A stretch of 64,000 nucleotides of DNA from Ruegeria halocynthiae (GTDB lineage: Bacteria; Pseudomonadota; Alphaproteobacteria; Rhodobacterales; Rhodobacteraceae): positions 1-64,000 of the forward strand of contig NZ_JQEZ01000007.1 of assembly GCF_000743705.1 (NCBI RefSeq), given 5' to 3'. Every line of letters starts with the position of its first letter. Position 1 is the first letter of the stretch. Made by a program: the position numbers and the translations under genes. Of this stretch, positions 43,795-53,147 are shown one piece after another. Below the pieces are notes generated by a model. That model was not told where the DNA came from and did no database searches. It was given only the letters and a program-made list of their open reading frames with translations.

Positions 43795-45258
43795 TTAGCC
43801 GTCTGTGCTGTTGGTGTCTGAAGGGGTCGCCTCGGGCGTCGGGGCGGGCTCGTTGTCGTCCGATGTTGCCAGCGCTCCGTTTTCCCATACGCCGGATTCC
43901 ACTTCGCCATTGGCATAGCGCACCGTGCCATTGCCCTGACGTTTGGCATCGACAAAGCTGCCTTCATAGACGTCACCGCTTGGGTATGTTGCAACACCGT
44001 TGCCGGTTATTTTGCCTTCGGTCCATGCGCCCGAATAGTTAAAGCCGTTTGCCATGGCGATCTTACCCTGACCATGGCGTTTGCCCTGAACGAAGTCGCC
44101 GGAGTAGGTTGTTCCATCAGGGTAGGTGGTTATGCCTTTACCCTGTCGCAGCCCGTCGACCCATTCCCCGTCATAGCTGTAACCATCCGCAAGGCGCAGG
44201 ATCCCTTTGCCGTGGTTCTTGGCGTTTTTGAATTGCCCTTTGTAGACGGTTCCATTGGGGTAGGTCGAAACACCCTGGCCTTCGATCACGCCGGCGATCC
44301 AGTCTCCTTCATAGGTCGAGCCGTCCGTATAGGTGATCCGGCCCTTGCCTTCGGCAAGATCAGCCAGAAAATCCCCGACATAGATCGATCCGTCGGGATA
44401 GGTCATCTCACCCAGACCTTCGATCTGGCCGCTGGTCCATTCACCGGTGTAAGCAAATCCGTCAGTTCCGGTATAGACACCCTGACCATTGCGGGCATCG
44501 TCAGCATAGTCGCCTTCGTAGACGTCACCGTTGGCAAAGACGATCTTGCCTTTGCCCTGACGACGCCCGTCGATCAGAGCGCCCTCATACACGTCGCCAT
44601 TGACATAAGACAGCCGCCCGTTGCCGGTGATGTGATCTTCGACCCAGTCGCCGACGTAGCTCATGCCATCAGGCAGGGTCAGACTGCCCTGACCGTGGCG
44701 CTGCCCGTCCTTGATATCCCCCTCATAAACGCCGCCTTCGGCATAGGTGATCTTGCCCTTGCCTTGTTTGACACCTTCGACCCAATCGCCGTCATAGCTG
44801 TACCCGCCCGGGTCGGTCATCACGCCCTTGCCGTGATGACGGGAGTTCTGGAACCCGCCTTCATAGCGCACCCCATTGGCATAGACCGCGACGCCAGTAC
44901 CGTGAATCGTCCCGTTGGCCCATTCCCCTTCGTAGCTGCCGCCATCTGTATAGATGATCTTGCCGCGCCCCTCGGGTTGGCCGTTGGCGAACGTCCCTTC
45001 GTAGATCGCGCCATCGACAAAGCGGGCGATGCCTTTGCCCTGAATCACACCCTCGACCCAATTGCCCTGATATTCGAACCCATTGGGGAGGCGATAGGTG
45101 CCGGTTCCGTGGCGCAGGCCGTTTTCAAAGGTGCCTTCGTAAACGCCACCGACCTCGTCATTCTTGACGATCACTTGCCCGTCTTGCGCGGCAGCCGCTG
45201 CTGCGATCAGCGTCATCGCTGATGCGGCAATTGAAATGCGAAAAGCTCTCATGGTCAT
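43795..45258 (-). CDS. Exported protein with about 18 MORN repeats
   Basis: 487 residues from ATG 45258; an ATG two codons later is equally possible. A signal peptide (MRAFRISIAASAMTLIAAAA) is followed by at least 18 consecutive 23-residue MORN units plus a partial one, each of the form Y-x-G-x-W/F-x-x-G-x-x-x-G-x-G-x-x-x-Y-x-x-G. The tail is acidic and proline/threonine-rich (EPAPTPEATPSD). MORN repeats bind lipids or proteins. An all-MORN periplasmic protein of this length is uncommon; function unknown. It is divergent from nadE. Confidence 0.9.
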   Translation of the reverse strand: MTMRAFRISIAASAMTLIAAAAAAQDGQVIVKNDEVGGVYEGTFENGLRHGTGTYRLPNGFEYQGNWVEGVIQGKGIARFVDGAIYEGTFANGQPEGRGKIIYTDGGSYEGEWANGTIHGTGVAVYANGVRYEGGFQNSRHHGKGVMTDPGGYSYDGDWVEGVKQGKGKITYAEGGVYEGDIKDGQRHGQGSLTLPDGMSYVGDWVEDHITGNGRLSYVNGDVYEGALIDGRRQGKGKIVFANGDVYEGDYADDARNGQGVYTGTDGFAYTGEWTSGQIEGLGEMTYPDGSIYVGDFLADLAEGKGRITYTDGSTYEGDWIAGVIEGQGVSTYPNGTVYKGQFKNAKNHGKGILRLADGYSYDGEWVDGLRQGKGITTYPDGTTYSGDFVQGKRHGQGKIAMANGFNYSGAWTEGKITGNGVATYPSGDVYEGSFVDAKRQGNGTVRYANGEVESGVWENGALATSDDNEPAPTPEATPSDTNSTDG

Positions 45259-45398
45259 TTCTGCCTGCCCGGTTTTCATGCTTTTGCCTAAAACTAAGGT
45301 ACCCGTGAGGGCAGAGCAACGGGTTTTGCCGCATTTGCCTTTCACTCGCGCAGTGATCTGCTAAATGGCAGTAAGACTGACGAGGGCAAGAGGGCAGC

Positions 45399-47057
45399 AT
45401 GGCCGACCGTTTCCGCATCACTCTGGCGCAACTCAACCCTGTTGTGGGGGATATCGACGGCAATGCCGCCAAGGCTGTTGCCGCCTGGGAACAGGCCGGT
45501 AAGGCCGGGGCCGATCTGGTGGCCTTTCCCGAAATGTTCATCACCGGCTACAACACGCAGGATCTGGTGATAAAGCCCGTGTTTCATCAGGCCGCGATGG
45601 CAGCGGTCGAGGCTTTGGCGATTCAATGCGCCGATGGTCCGGCAATCGCCATAGGTGGGCCTTGGGTAGAAGACGGCAGCCTGTTCAATGCCTACCTGAT
45701 TCTGAAAAACGGGCGGATCAGCAGCAAGGCGCTGAAGCATCACCTGCCCAACGAAACCGTTTTCGACGAGGTGCGCCTGTATGATGCCGGTCCTTTGGGT
45801 GGCCCCTATTCGGTTGGAAACACGCGGATCGGCAGCCCGATCTGCGAGGACAGCTGGCATCCTGATGTCGCCGAGACGCTTGAGGAAACCGGGGCAGAGT
45901 TTCTCCTGATCCCCAACGGATCGCCCTATTTCCGCAACAAATACGATATCCGCCTGAATCATATGGTGGCCCGGGTGGTCGAAACCGGCCTGCCGCTGAT
46001 CTACCTCAATATGGTGGGTGGGCAGGATGATCAGGTGTTCGACGGTGCCACATTCGGCCTGAACCCGGGCGGAGAGTTGGCGTTCCGGATGCCAGTGTTC
46101 GACGAGGCCGTGACCCATGTCGATCTGGAACGCGGCGATGATGGTTGGCGCATTGTCCCGGCCGAGGTTGTCCCGCAACCGGATGAATGGGAGCAGGATT
46201 ATCGCGCGATGGTCCAGTCCTTGCGCGACTACATGGCCAAGACCGGGTTCAAAAAGGCGTTGCTGGGTTTGTCCGGCGGGGTGGATTCTGCCCTGGTCGC
46301 GGCAATTGCGGTGGATGCCATCGGGGCCGAAAACGTGCGCTGTGTGATGTTGCCATCGGAATACACCAGCCAGGCTTCGCTGGATGATGCGGAAGCTGTC
46401 GCCAAGGCGCTGGGCGTGCATTACGACTATGTGCCGATCTCGGACAGCCGGGCCGCTGTGACGGATACTCTGGCCCCTTTGTTTGCCGGGCATGATGCGG
46501 ATCTGACCGAGGAAAACATCCAGTCCCGCCTGCGCGGATTGCTGCTGATGGCGCTGTCGAACAAGTTCGGCGAGATGTTGCTGACCACCGGCAACAAGTC
46601 CGAAGTCGCGGTCGGCTATGCCACGATCTATGGCGACATGAATGGTGGCTACAACCCGATCAAGGATCTTTATAAAACGCGCGTGTTTGAGACCTGCCGC
46701 TGGCGCAACGCCAATCACCGCAGCTGGATGATGGGGCCGGACGGCGAGGTGATCCGCCCCTCGGTCATCGACAAACCCCCCAGCGCGGAACTGCGTGAAG
46801 ATCAGAAAGACAGCGACAGCCTGCCGGATTATCCGGTTCTGGACGCGATTCTGGATATTCTGGTCGATCAGGACGGGTCCACCGCGGATTGCGTCGCGGC
46901 CGGTTTTGATGCGGCTGTCGCGCAACGCATAGAGCATCTGATTTACATCAGCGAATACAAACGCTTTCAGTCCGCCCCCGGAACCCGCCTGACCAGCCGC
47001 GCATTCTGGTTAGATCGCCGGTATCCGATCGTGAACAGGTGGCGGGATCAGGGCTGA
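45399..47057 (+). CDS. nadE: Glutamine-hydrolysing NAD+ synthase
   Basis: 552 residues with two domains. The N-terminal nitrilase-like amidase (about 1-250) has the catalytic Glu in FPEMFITGYN, Lys in KALKHHLPN and Cys in GSPICEDSW. The C-terminal synthetase (about 270-552) has the PP-loop SGGVDSALVAA, EVAVGYATIYGDMNGGY and the C-terminal YKRFQSAPGTRLT. It makes NAD+ from deamido-NAD+ using ammonia from glutamine. A terminator follows at 47098. Confidence 0.96.
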   Translation: MADRFRITLAQLNPVVGDIDGNAAKAVAAWEQAGKAGADLVAFPEMFITGYNTQDLVIKPVFHQAAMAAVEALAIQCADGPAIAIGGPWVEDGSLFNAYLILKNGRISSKALKHHLPNETVFDEVRLYDAGPLGGPYSVGNTRIGSPICEDSWHPDVAETLEETGAEFLLIPNGSPYFRNKYDIRLNHMVARVVETGLPLIYLNMVGGQDDQVFDGATFGLNPGGELAFRMPVFDEAVTHVDLERGDDGWRIVPAEVVPQPDEWEQDYRAMVQSLRDYMAKTGFKKALLGLSGGVDSALVAAIAVDAIGAENVRCVMLPSEYTSQASLDDAEAVAKALGVHYDYVPISDSRAAVTDTLAPLFAGHDADLTEENIQSRLRGLLLMALSNKFGEMLLTTGNKSEVAVGYATIYGDMNGGYNPIKDLYKTRVFETCRWRNANHRSWMMGPDGEVIRPSVIDKPPSAELREDQKDSDSLPDYPVLDAILDILVDQDGSTADCVAAGFDAAVAQRIEHLIYISEYKRFQSAPGTRLTSRAFWLDRRYPIVNRWRDQG

Positions 47058-47097
47058 GCCGGTCTGGAAACGTGCAGGCGGGAAAGCTGATGTTTTG

Positions 47098-47123
47098 AAA
47101 ATCACCCCAATGCGGGTGATTTT
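47098..47123 (+). terminator. Intrinsic terminator after nadE
   Basis: A perfect 10-bp stem (47098-47107, AAAATCACCC, with 47114-47123) encloses a six-base loop and its 3' arm ends in TTTT. It lies 41 bp after the nadE stop. Confidence 0.85.
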
Positions 47124-47320
47124 TCCATCATTGTTTCTAAATAACAGGCGATGCTCTGGTTTTTCGGGCTGACAGGGAACTGACGGCTTGAAGTTGAGAC
47201 ATTTTTTTGCCACATTTTAGCTTAATTGACGCCCCATGTGGGGCGGTGCGACCTCAATTCGATTTTTACGAATGTGACGCACATGTTGTTGGATGTCTGT
47301 GTTAACGATTTGGTGTTATT

Positions 47321-47605
47321 ATGTATGAGGGATATGACAAGCCTATTCACCCGCCTTTAAGGTACAAGTCGATGGAGTCCGAGGCCCGGGTTCTGGACGA
47401 ATCCAAGCTGGATTCGGCAATTGCTGACCTTTTGCGTGAGGAAGAACCCGACGAGCCCGAGCCTGAGGTTGGGCCTGAGAAAACCCATACGGCCTTTCCT
47501 GAACTGCCCGAACAGGCAGAGATCGACGAAGAGGTCCAGTCTGGGGAAATTGGATTGGCAACGGCTTTGCGCCAGAAGTGGGCGGGGCTGCGCGGGGCGG
47601 CATAG
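47321..47605 (+). CDS. Small acidic hypothetical protein
   Basis: 94 residues from ATG 47321, or 77 from ATG 47372, which has AAGG 9 bp upstream and may be the true start. It is very acidic in the middle (LLREEEPDEPEPEVGPE) and ends in a short basic helix (TALRQKWAGLRGAA). No family recognised. Position and codon use fit a real core gene; it lies alone, 159 bp before the FAD oxidoreductase. Confidence 0.6.
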   Translation: MYEGYDKPIHPPLRYKSMESEARVLDESKLDSAIADLLREEEPDEPEPEVGPEKTHTAFPELPEQAEIDEEVQSGEIGLATALRQKWAGLRGAA

Positions 47606-47764
47606 ATCATCGTTTTTTCCAAGTAGATCGGCGCGAATTTCTCGCTCCGTTTGGCGCGTTAGCCACAGCTTCCAAAAATCATCACCCTTGCGGCATAAGG
47701 CATGTTGCCTGTGCAGCAACCCCACGCCTTCATGGCAGTTCGAGCCATGAAGTAAGAGCAATTG

Positions 47765-49093
47765 ATGCCCGGCCCCAAGCCAACCCCCGTTGAACCAGAT
47801 CTGCACCTGCCGAAATCCGTCGATGTTGTCGTCATCGGCGGCGGTATCATCGGCGCGTCGACCGCGCTTGAATTGTCGGAACGGGGGGCGTCCGTCCTGT
47901 TGTGCGAAAAGGGCCAGATCGCGGGCGAGCAGAGCTCTCGCAACTGGGGGTGGGTGCGTCTGGGGATGCGCGACCCGCGGGAAATTCCGCTGATGATTGA
48001 GGCACAGCGCCTGTGGCAGGGTCTGGACCAGCGGATCGGTCGCAAAACCGGATATTCCCGCGCGGGCATTCTGTTCGGAGCTTCGGGCAAGCGCGGCAGC
48101 GGTCAACTGGAACGGTGGTTGCGCCATGTGGACGGGTTGCAGACCGGTGCGAAACTGGTCGCCGGAGCGGAACTGGGCACCCTGCTGCCGGACAATCAGA
48201 CCAGCTTTGATCGCGCCCTTTATATGCCGCAGGATGGCCGGGCCGAGCCGCAATGGGCGGCCCCTGCGATTGCCGAGGCCGCGCGCGACAAGGGCGCGGT
48301 TTTGATGACCAATTGTGCTGTGCGCAGCCTTGATACCAAAGATGGGCATATCACCGGTGTTTTCACCGAACGGGGCCGCGTGGCGTGTCCCTACGTCGTT
48401 CTGGCCGGGGGGGCGTGGTCACGTCTTTTTGCCGGGAATGCCGGGATCGAGCTGCCTCAGCTCAGGGTTCTGAACACGGTTCTGCGGACATCCCCGTCAC
48501 CGGGGCCGGAAACGGCGCTGTGGTCGGACGAGTTTGCCATTCGCAAGCGCGCGGACGGGGGATATACCATCGCCTCTGGCCACGAAAACACCGTGGATAT
48601 CGTACCCGACAGCTTTCGGTTGGCGCGGTTGTTCCTGCCTGCCTTCGCGCAGGAGTGGCGGTCTTTGCGGTTCCGGCTTTCAAATCGCTGGGGCATCGAG
48701 GCGCAGCAGGACCGGACCTGGCTGCCCACTGATGTGACTCCGTTCGAACATTGCCGCGTGCTGGACCCCGAGCCGTCATCCAGGGTGCTGCGGCAGGTCT
48801 GGGCAAAGGCGCGCAAAGGGGTTCCGGCGCTAGAGCAGGCTGAGATCGTGCAAAGCTGGGCAGGCATGATTGATGTGACGCCGGACGCCGTGCCGGTCAT
48901 CTCGGGCGTGGAGGACATCCCGGGCATGTTCATCGCCACCGGGTTTTCCGGCCATGGGTTCGGAATCGGCCCTGCGGCGGGTCGCCTGATGGCTGATCTG
49001 GTGGCGGGTACGGCACCCTTTGTTGATCCGGCCGCCTTTCGCCTGTCCCGTTTTACGGATGGCTCAAAGGTGCGGCCGGACCCTGGATACTAG
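47765..49093 (+). CDS. FAD-dependent amino-acid oxidoreductase (DAO family)
   Basis: 442 residues from ATG 47765. The FAD-binding dinucleotide fold is VVVIGGGIIGASTALELSERG (21 residues broken here as VVVIGGGIIGAS + TALELSERG), then E-x-x-x-IAGEQSSRNWGWVR. A C-terminal GFSGHGFGIGPAAGRLMADL closes the FAD site. Members oxidise D-amino acids, glycine or sarcosine-like amines; the exact substrate cannot be told. It converges with the MBL-fold gene with a 4-bp gap. Confidence 0.88.
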   Translation: MPGPKPTPVEPDLHLPKSVDVVVIGGGIIGASTALELSERGASVLLCEKGQIAGEQSSRNWGWVRLGMRDPREIPLMIEAQRLWQGLDQRIGRKTGYSRAGILFGASGKRGSGQLERWLRHVDGLQTGAKLVAGAELGTLLPDNQTSFDRALYMPQDGRAEPQWAAPAIAEAARDKGAVLMTNCAVRSLDTKDGHITGVFTERGRVACPYVVLAGGAWSRLFAGNAGIELPQLRVLNTVLRTSPSPGPETALWSDEFAIRKRADGGYTIASGHENTVDIVPDSFRLARLFLPAFAQEWRSLRFRLSNRWGIEAQQDRTWLPTDVTPFEHCRVLDPEPSSRVLRQVWAKARKGVPALEQAEIVQSWAGMIDVTPDAVPVISGVEDIPGMFIATGFSGHGFGIGPAAGRLMADLVAGTAPFVDPAAFRLSRFTDGSKVRPDPGY

Positions 49094-49097
49094 GGGC

Positions 49098-50030
49098 TTA
49101 ACCCATCATCTGATAGCTGACCGGAACAAACCGGAAGCCATCGCCGCGAGCTTCGACATAGCCAGCCGACGGGAAGGGCATGTGATAGCCAATCATCGGC
49201 ACCTTGTCGGCGGCCAGCATGCCCAGAACATTGCGCCGTGACGCGGTTGCGGCGGCTTTGTCCATGTCAAAGCGGACCTCCCATTCCGGATGGGCAAAGG
49301 ACCAGACGTAGTGGTTGGCCAGGTCGGCTGTCAGCACCAGCCGTTGACCATTGCTTTCCAGATGAAAGACCGTGTGGCCCGGTGTGTGCCCATAGGCCGC
49401 CACGGCGGTAATGCCAGAGGCCACTTCGCCACCGTCTTCAAGAAAGCTCATCTTTTCGGCCAGCGGTGTGACCTTCGCCGCAACCAGATCACCCACGCGA
49501 TTGCCCGCGTCCTGAGCAGCCCAGAAATCATACTCGGGCGACGCCGTGACATAGCGCGCGTTCGCAAAAGTGGGCGCATCATTGGTGGTCATGCCGCCGA
49601 TATGATCCGGATGCATATGGGTCAGAACCACGATGTCGATCTGATCGGGGGTCACGCCCGCATCCGCCAACGCGGCCTGAATGCCGCCCTGTCCAAGCCC
49701 TGTGTCGAACAGAACCAGTTCGGATCCGGTGTTGACCAATGTCGGGGTGAAGAAGAATTGCGCCACTTCTGGCGAGATGAAATTGTCGGCCGAGACCTTG
49801 GCGAAATCCTCATCCGAGGCACCGCCGCCGAAAATCTCTTTGGCGCCATCGCGGGGCAGGCTGCCGTCCAGCAGCGTGGTGACGGTGAAATCGCCCAAGC
49901 TGAATGATTTGGCGATGGTTGAATTTGCCTTGGTTTCAGCCCCTGCTGCCAAAAGCGGTGTCGCGGCTGCGGCAAATGGCAAAGCGGCTGCGGATCCTAG
50001 CGCGGCGCGGCGTGTCAATTTGATGGTCAT
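49098..50030 (-). CDS. Exported MBL-fold metallo-hydrolase
   Basis: 310 residues. A twin-arginine-type signal (LTRRAALGSAAALPFAAAA) is followed by a metallo-beta-lactamase fold with H-x-H-x-D-H as THMHPDHIGG, and further metal ligands in YGHTPGHT and TADLANH. The closest resemblance is to lactonase-like MBL hydrolases that are exported; quorum-signal hydrolysis is possible but not shown. No operon partner. Confidence 0.88.
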   Translation of the reverse strand: MTIKLTRRAALGSAAALPFAAAATPLLAAGAETKANSTIAKSFSLGDFTVTTLLDGSLPRDGAKEIFGGGASDEDFAKVSADNFISPEVAQFFFTPTLVNTGSELVLFDTGLGQGGIQAALADAGVTPDQIDIVVLTHMHPDHIGGMTTNDAPTFANARYVTASPEYDFWAAQDAGNRVGDLVAAKVTPLAEKMSFLEDGGEVASGITAVAAYGHTPGHTVFHLESNGQRLVLTADLANHYVWSFAHPEWEVRFDMDKAAATASRRNVLGMLAADKVPMIGYHMPFPSAGYVEARGDGFRFVPVSYQMMG

Positions 50031-50146
50031 TGTGGTTCTCCCTGTCAGAACACCTGTGGGTGAATTAGGTCGGCACGAGATTGTGGCCAGTATATACTCT
50101 TTTGAAATGGGCTGCGTGGATGAACATGTCGTGTTAAATTTTGTTT

Positions 50147-50581
50147 ATGCCGCGATCAGAAAACAAGACCGTACCCACCAAAGCAAGCGTTGAACGCTTT
50201 CTGACCGCCGTTCAACCGGCGTCGAAGGCCCAGGATGCGCAGGTTCTGGACAGGCTTTTCCGCAGGACGACCGGGTTTGAACCGGTCATGTGGGGGCCGT
50301 CGATGGTGGGTTATGGCCGCTATCACTATCGCTATAAATCCGGGCGCGAGGGCGATTTTCTGGCCACCGGGTTTTCCCCGCGCAAGGCGGCGCTGTCAAT
50401 TTACATCATGCCCGGATATGCGGATTTCGGGGATATCCTGTCCGGTCTGGGCAAGCACAAGCTGGGCAAATCCTGTCTGTACGTAAACAAGCTGGCGGAT
50501 ATTGATCTGGACGTTCTGTCCCGGCTGATCCGGGCCGGGCTGGACGACCTGAACCGTTTATGGCCTGTCGAGCCGACCTGA
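50147..50581 (+). CDS. DUF1801 domain protein
   Basis: 144 residues from ATG 50147. Pattern of the family: KASVERFLTAV near the start, GFEPVMWGPSMVGYGRYHYRYKSGREGDFLATGFSPRKAALSIYI in the middle (abbreviated by its landmarks), LGKHKLGKSCLYVNKLADID and a final LIRAGLDDLNR. Members are small, probably cytosolic and of unknown activity. It is divergent from the MBL gene and precedes gltX by 74 bp. Confidence 0.88.
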   Translation: MPRSENKTVPTKASVERFLTAVQPASKAQDAQVLDRLFRRTTGFEPVMWGPSMVGYGRYHYRYKSGREGDFLATGFSPRKAALSIYIMPGYADFGDILSGLGKHKLGKSCLYVNKLADIDLDVLSRLIRAGLDDLNRLWPVEPT

Positions 50582-50655
50582 ACCCCTTGTTGGTACAGCA
50601 TCTGCTGGACAAAAACGCGCCCATGTGACATGAGCCGCGCCAACAGGAGACTTCC

Positions 50656-51981
50656 ATGACCACCACCCGTTTCGCCCCGTCGCCCACCGGTTTCATCCAT
50701 GTCGGCAACCTGCGCACCGCCTTGATGAACTATCTGATCGCCCGCAAGGCCGGCGGTACGTTCATCTTGCGTATCGACGACACCGATCCTGAGCGGTCGA
50801 AAGAAGAATATGTCGACGCCATCAAGCAGGATCTGGAATGGCTGGGTCTGCACTGGGACCGGGTCGAGCGTCAATCGGACCGGCTGGACCATTATGCCGA
50901 TGCCGCCGACAGGCTGCGCAAGATGGGCCGGTTCTATGAGGCGTTTGAGACGCCGACCGAGCTGGACCTCAAGCGCAAGAAGCAGCTCAACATGGGCAAG
51001 CCGCCGGTTTATGACCGTGCCGCGCTGAACCTGTCGGATGCTGAAAAAGACGCGCTGCGGGCCGAACGTGGCACCGGCGTTTGGCGGTTCAAGCTGGATC
51101 ACGAGCGGATTGAGTGGAATGACGGCATTCTGGGCGATATCTCGATTGATGCGGCATCCGTGTCTGATCCGGTGCTGATCAAGGCGGATGGTCAGGTGCT
51201 GTATACGATTGCATCAGTCGTGGATGATACCGAGATGGGCGTGACCGACGTGGTGCGGGGGTCCGACCATGTGACCAACACGGCGACGCAGATTCAGATC
51301 ATCAAGGCGCTGGGCGGTGCTTGCCCGCGCTTTGCCCACCATTCACTGCTGACCGGCCCGCAAGGTGAGGCGCTGTCGAAACGTCTGGGCACGCTGGCCC
51401 TGCGCGACCTGCGTGAACAGGGCGTGAAACCGATGGCCTTGCTGAGCCTGATGGCACGTCTGGGTTCGTCCGACCCGATTGAGCTGCGGTCCGAAATGGC
51501 CGAGCTGATCGAAGGTTTCGACATCAATCGCTTTGGCGCCGCGCCGACCAAGTTCGATGTTCAGGACCTGTTTCCGCTGACCGCCAAACACCTGCAATCA
51601 CTACCGCTGTCGGAGGTCGCGGAGGCGGTCGCCGAAGCCGGTGTTCCCGCCGATCTGGCCGAGCCCTTCTGGGCGATGGCGCGCGAAAACATCACCACAT
51701 TGGGCGACCTTAAGGCGTGGTGGGATCTGTGCCGCGATGGCGCGGACCCATTGATTGCCGATGAGGATCGTGACTTCATCCCCGAGGCAATGGCCCTGCT
51801 GCCCGAAGGCCCGTTCGACGGCGAGACCTGGGGCATCTGGACCAAAGCGGTGAAAGAGGCCACCGGCCGCAAGGGCAAGGGCCTGTTCATGCCACTGCGC
51901 AAAGCGTTGACTGGGATGGAGCGTGGCCCGGAAATGGCCACCTTGCTGCCGCTGTTGCAGGTGATCCGCGCGCGCGGCTGA
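50656..51981 (+). CDS. gltX: Glutamyl-tRNA synthetase
   Basis: 441 residues with a CAGGAG ribosome site. Class I signatures: FAPSPTGFIHVGNLRTAL (the HIGH motif as HVGN) and KMSKS as ALSKRLG. LKRKKQLNMGKPPVYD and DTEMGVTDVVRGSDH are family-typical. Alphaproteobacteria often carry two gltX genes; which of the two this is cannot be told from the window. It charges tRNA-Glu and possibly tRNA-Gln. Confidence 0.95.
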   Translation: MTTTRFAPSPTGFIHVGNLRTALMNYLIARKAGGTFILRIDDTDPERSKEEYVDAIKQDLEWLGLHWDRVERQSDRLDHYADAADRLRKMGRFYEAFETPTELDLKRKKQLNMGKPPVYDRAALNLSDAEKDALRAERGTGVWRFKLDHERIEWNDGILGDISIDAASVSDPVLIKADGQVLYTIASVVDDTEMGVTDVVRGSDHVTNTATQIQIIKALGGACPRFAHHSLLTGPQGEALSKRLGTLALRDLREQGVKPMALLSLMARLGSSDPIELRSEMAELIEGFDINRFGAAPTKFDVQDLFPLTAKHLQSLPLSEVAEAVAEAGVPADLAEPFWAMARENITTLGDLKAWWDLCRDGADPLIADEDRDFIPEAMALLPEGPFDGETWGIWTKAVKEATGRKGKGLFMPLRKALTGMERGPEMATLLPLLQVIRARG

Positions 51982-52003
51982 TTGCAGGGCTTGGGAACTC
52001 ACC

Positions 52004-52031
52004 AAAGGCGGGGTCAGATGGCCCCGCCTTT
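52004..52031. terminator. Bidirectional terminator between gltX and the cyclotransferase gene
   Basis: Stem AAAGGCGGGG (52004-52013) pairs with 52022-52031 around an eight-base loop, followed by TT. It separates the convergent gltX (ends 51981) and GGCT-like gene (ends 52034). Confidence 0.85.
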
Positions 52032-52033
52032 TT

Positions 52034-52603
52034 CTATGCCGATTGCACTATGGCCGTGGACAGACGGCGCAGGCGGTCGTCTACAAAGTCAGCCTCGAAG
52101 GGCTTCAATTGCTGGTGGCGGGGATATCGAGGTTCGGCCCGGTCATTCAGGATCGGCGCGTCCCACCCGTCGGTGGTGGCAAAGAAACGGTCAGCGCCGT
52201 CTTCGCCGAATGCGCGCAGATATCCCTGCACGACCACGTCGATGTAACTAAGCAGCAGCGGATGGCGGTTGGATGGGTCGTTCTGACGATCCTGCGGCAC
52301 CGCATAAACGGCGATTTCGACCGCATGGGTCAGCGGGTGCGCGATCGCCTGCGTTGCGGGCACCCGGTCATAAGCCCATTCCCGTTCATCCAACGCCGCC
52401 CAATCGTTTTTCGGAACATGGGCGATCATCCCGTCGATCTCGGACGCTGGGTCCGGCACCGCGGTCAGGAAGGCGACCGGGCGCAGGTCCGTATGCCGCC
52501 ATACACGTCGCCACCCCTTCAGCCGGGCCGGATGTGGATCGGGGAAATCGTGGGTGGCCAGGTTCACAAGGCTGCCATAGCCAAAGAAATACGGGTCTGC
52601 CAT
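52034..52603 (-). CDS. Gamma-glutamylcyclotransferase-like protein
   Basis: 189 residues from ATG 52603; ATG 52615 is possible but has no spacing to the AAAGG site. The family opening YFFGYGSLVN (the G-Y-G-S-L substrate loop) is at residues 5-14, followed by LKGWRRVW and DEREWAYDRVP, whose Glu is the likely catalytic residue. These enzymes release 5-oxoproline from gamma-glutamyl peptides in glutathione turnover. It is divergent from the Rrf2 regulator with 95 bp between starts. Confidence 0.85.
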   Translation of the reverse strand: MADPYFFGYGSLVNLATHDFPDPHPARLKGWRRVWRHTDLRPVAFLTAVPDPASEIDGMIAHVPKNDWAALDEREWAYDRVPATQAIAHPLTHAVEIAVYAVPQDRQNDPSNRHPLLLSYIDVVVQGYLRAFGEDGADRFFATTDGWDAPILNDRAEPRYPRHQQLKPFEADFVDDRLRRLSTAIVQSA

Positions 52604-52632
52604 GTGCCGTCGCATCCTTTTCTGACGATTGA

Positions 52633-52665
52633 TGTATGTCAAACCGCTTTTTTGCCAGACATGCA
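52633..52665. promoter_or_regulatory. Candidate operator dyad between the cyclotransferase and the Rrf2 gene
   Basis: TGTATGTC (52633-52640) and GACATGCA (52658-52665) form an imperfect inverted repeat (7 of 8 bases) with a 17-bp spacer in the divergent promoter region. It could be the binding site of the Rrf2-type regulator, but the spacer is long for that family. Confidence 0.3.
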
Positions 52666-52698
52666 ATAAGTCCGCATCTTGAATTTTGCGAGGCCACC

Positions 52699-53145
52699 AT
52701 GCGGATTACCAAACGGACGAACATAGCGGTGCGCTTGCTGATGTATTGCGCCGCGCATCAGGACAGGCTGGTCACAAAGGCCGAGATCGCCGATGTCTGC
52801 AATATCTCGGAAAACCATCTGGCGCAGGTGATCAATCAACTCAGCCAGCTGGATTATCTAAGCACGCAACGGGGCCGCAACGGCGGCATGTCTCTGGCGC
52901 GGCCAGCCGACCAGATCCGCATCGGATCTGTGTTTCGGCACGTCGAAGGCACCCTGCCAATTGCCGAGTGTTTTGCTGATGCCGACAACACCTGCCCGCT
53001 GACGGACGCCTGCCGTTTGCGGCTGGCCCTGCAGGACGCGGCCGAGGTGTTCTATGCCTCGCTGGACGAAATAACGCTGGATGCGTTGGTCTGCGGTAAC
53101 GATCAGTTGCTGAAGATCCTGCAACCGGTGGCCTGCGTGCGCTGA
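52699..53145 (+). CDS. nsrR: Rrf2-family transcriptional regulator, NsrR-like
   Basis: 148 residues from ATG 52699. Winged helix-turn-helix N-terminus (MRITKRTNIAVRLLMY, then AEIADVCNISENHLAQVI and QRGRNGG). Three cysteines at 91, 99 and 105 match the [Fe-S] ligands of NsrR, a sensor of nitric oxide. NsrR usually represses hmp, norB-type and other NO-defence genes; none is next to it here, so the target set is unknown. Confidence 0.88.
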   Translation: MRITKRTNIAVRLLMYCAAHQDRLVTKAEIADVCNISENHLAQVINQLSQLDYLSTQRGRNGGMSLARPADQIRIGSVFRHVEGTLPIAECFADADNTCPLTDACRLRLALQDAAEVFYASLDEITLDALVCGNDQLLKILQPVACVR

Positions 53146-53147
53146 TC

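Noticed and set aside
44074..45222. 382-codon plus-strand frame opposite the MORN gene
   Set aside because: Its apparent repeats are only the mirror of the MORN repeat DNA.
45342..46937. 531-codon minus-strand frame opposite nadE
   Set aside because: Antisense to a complete NAD synthase gene; composition is that of a shadow frame.
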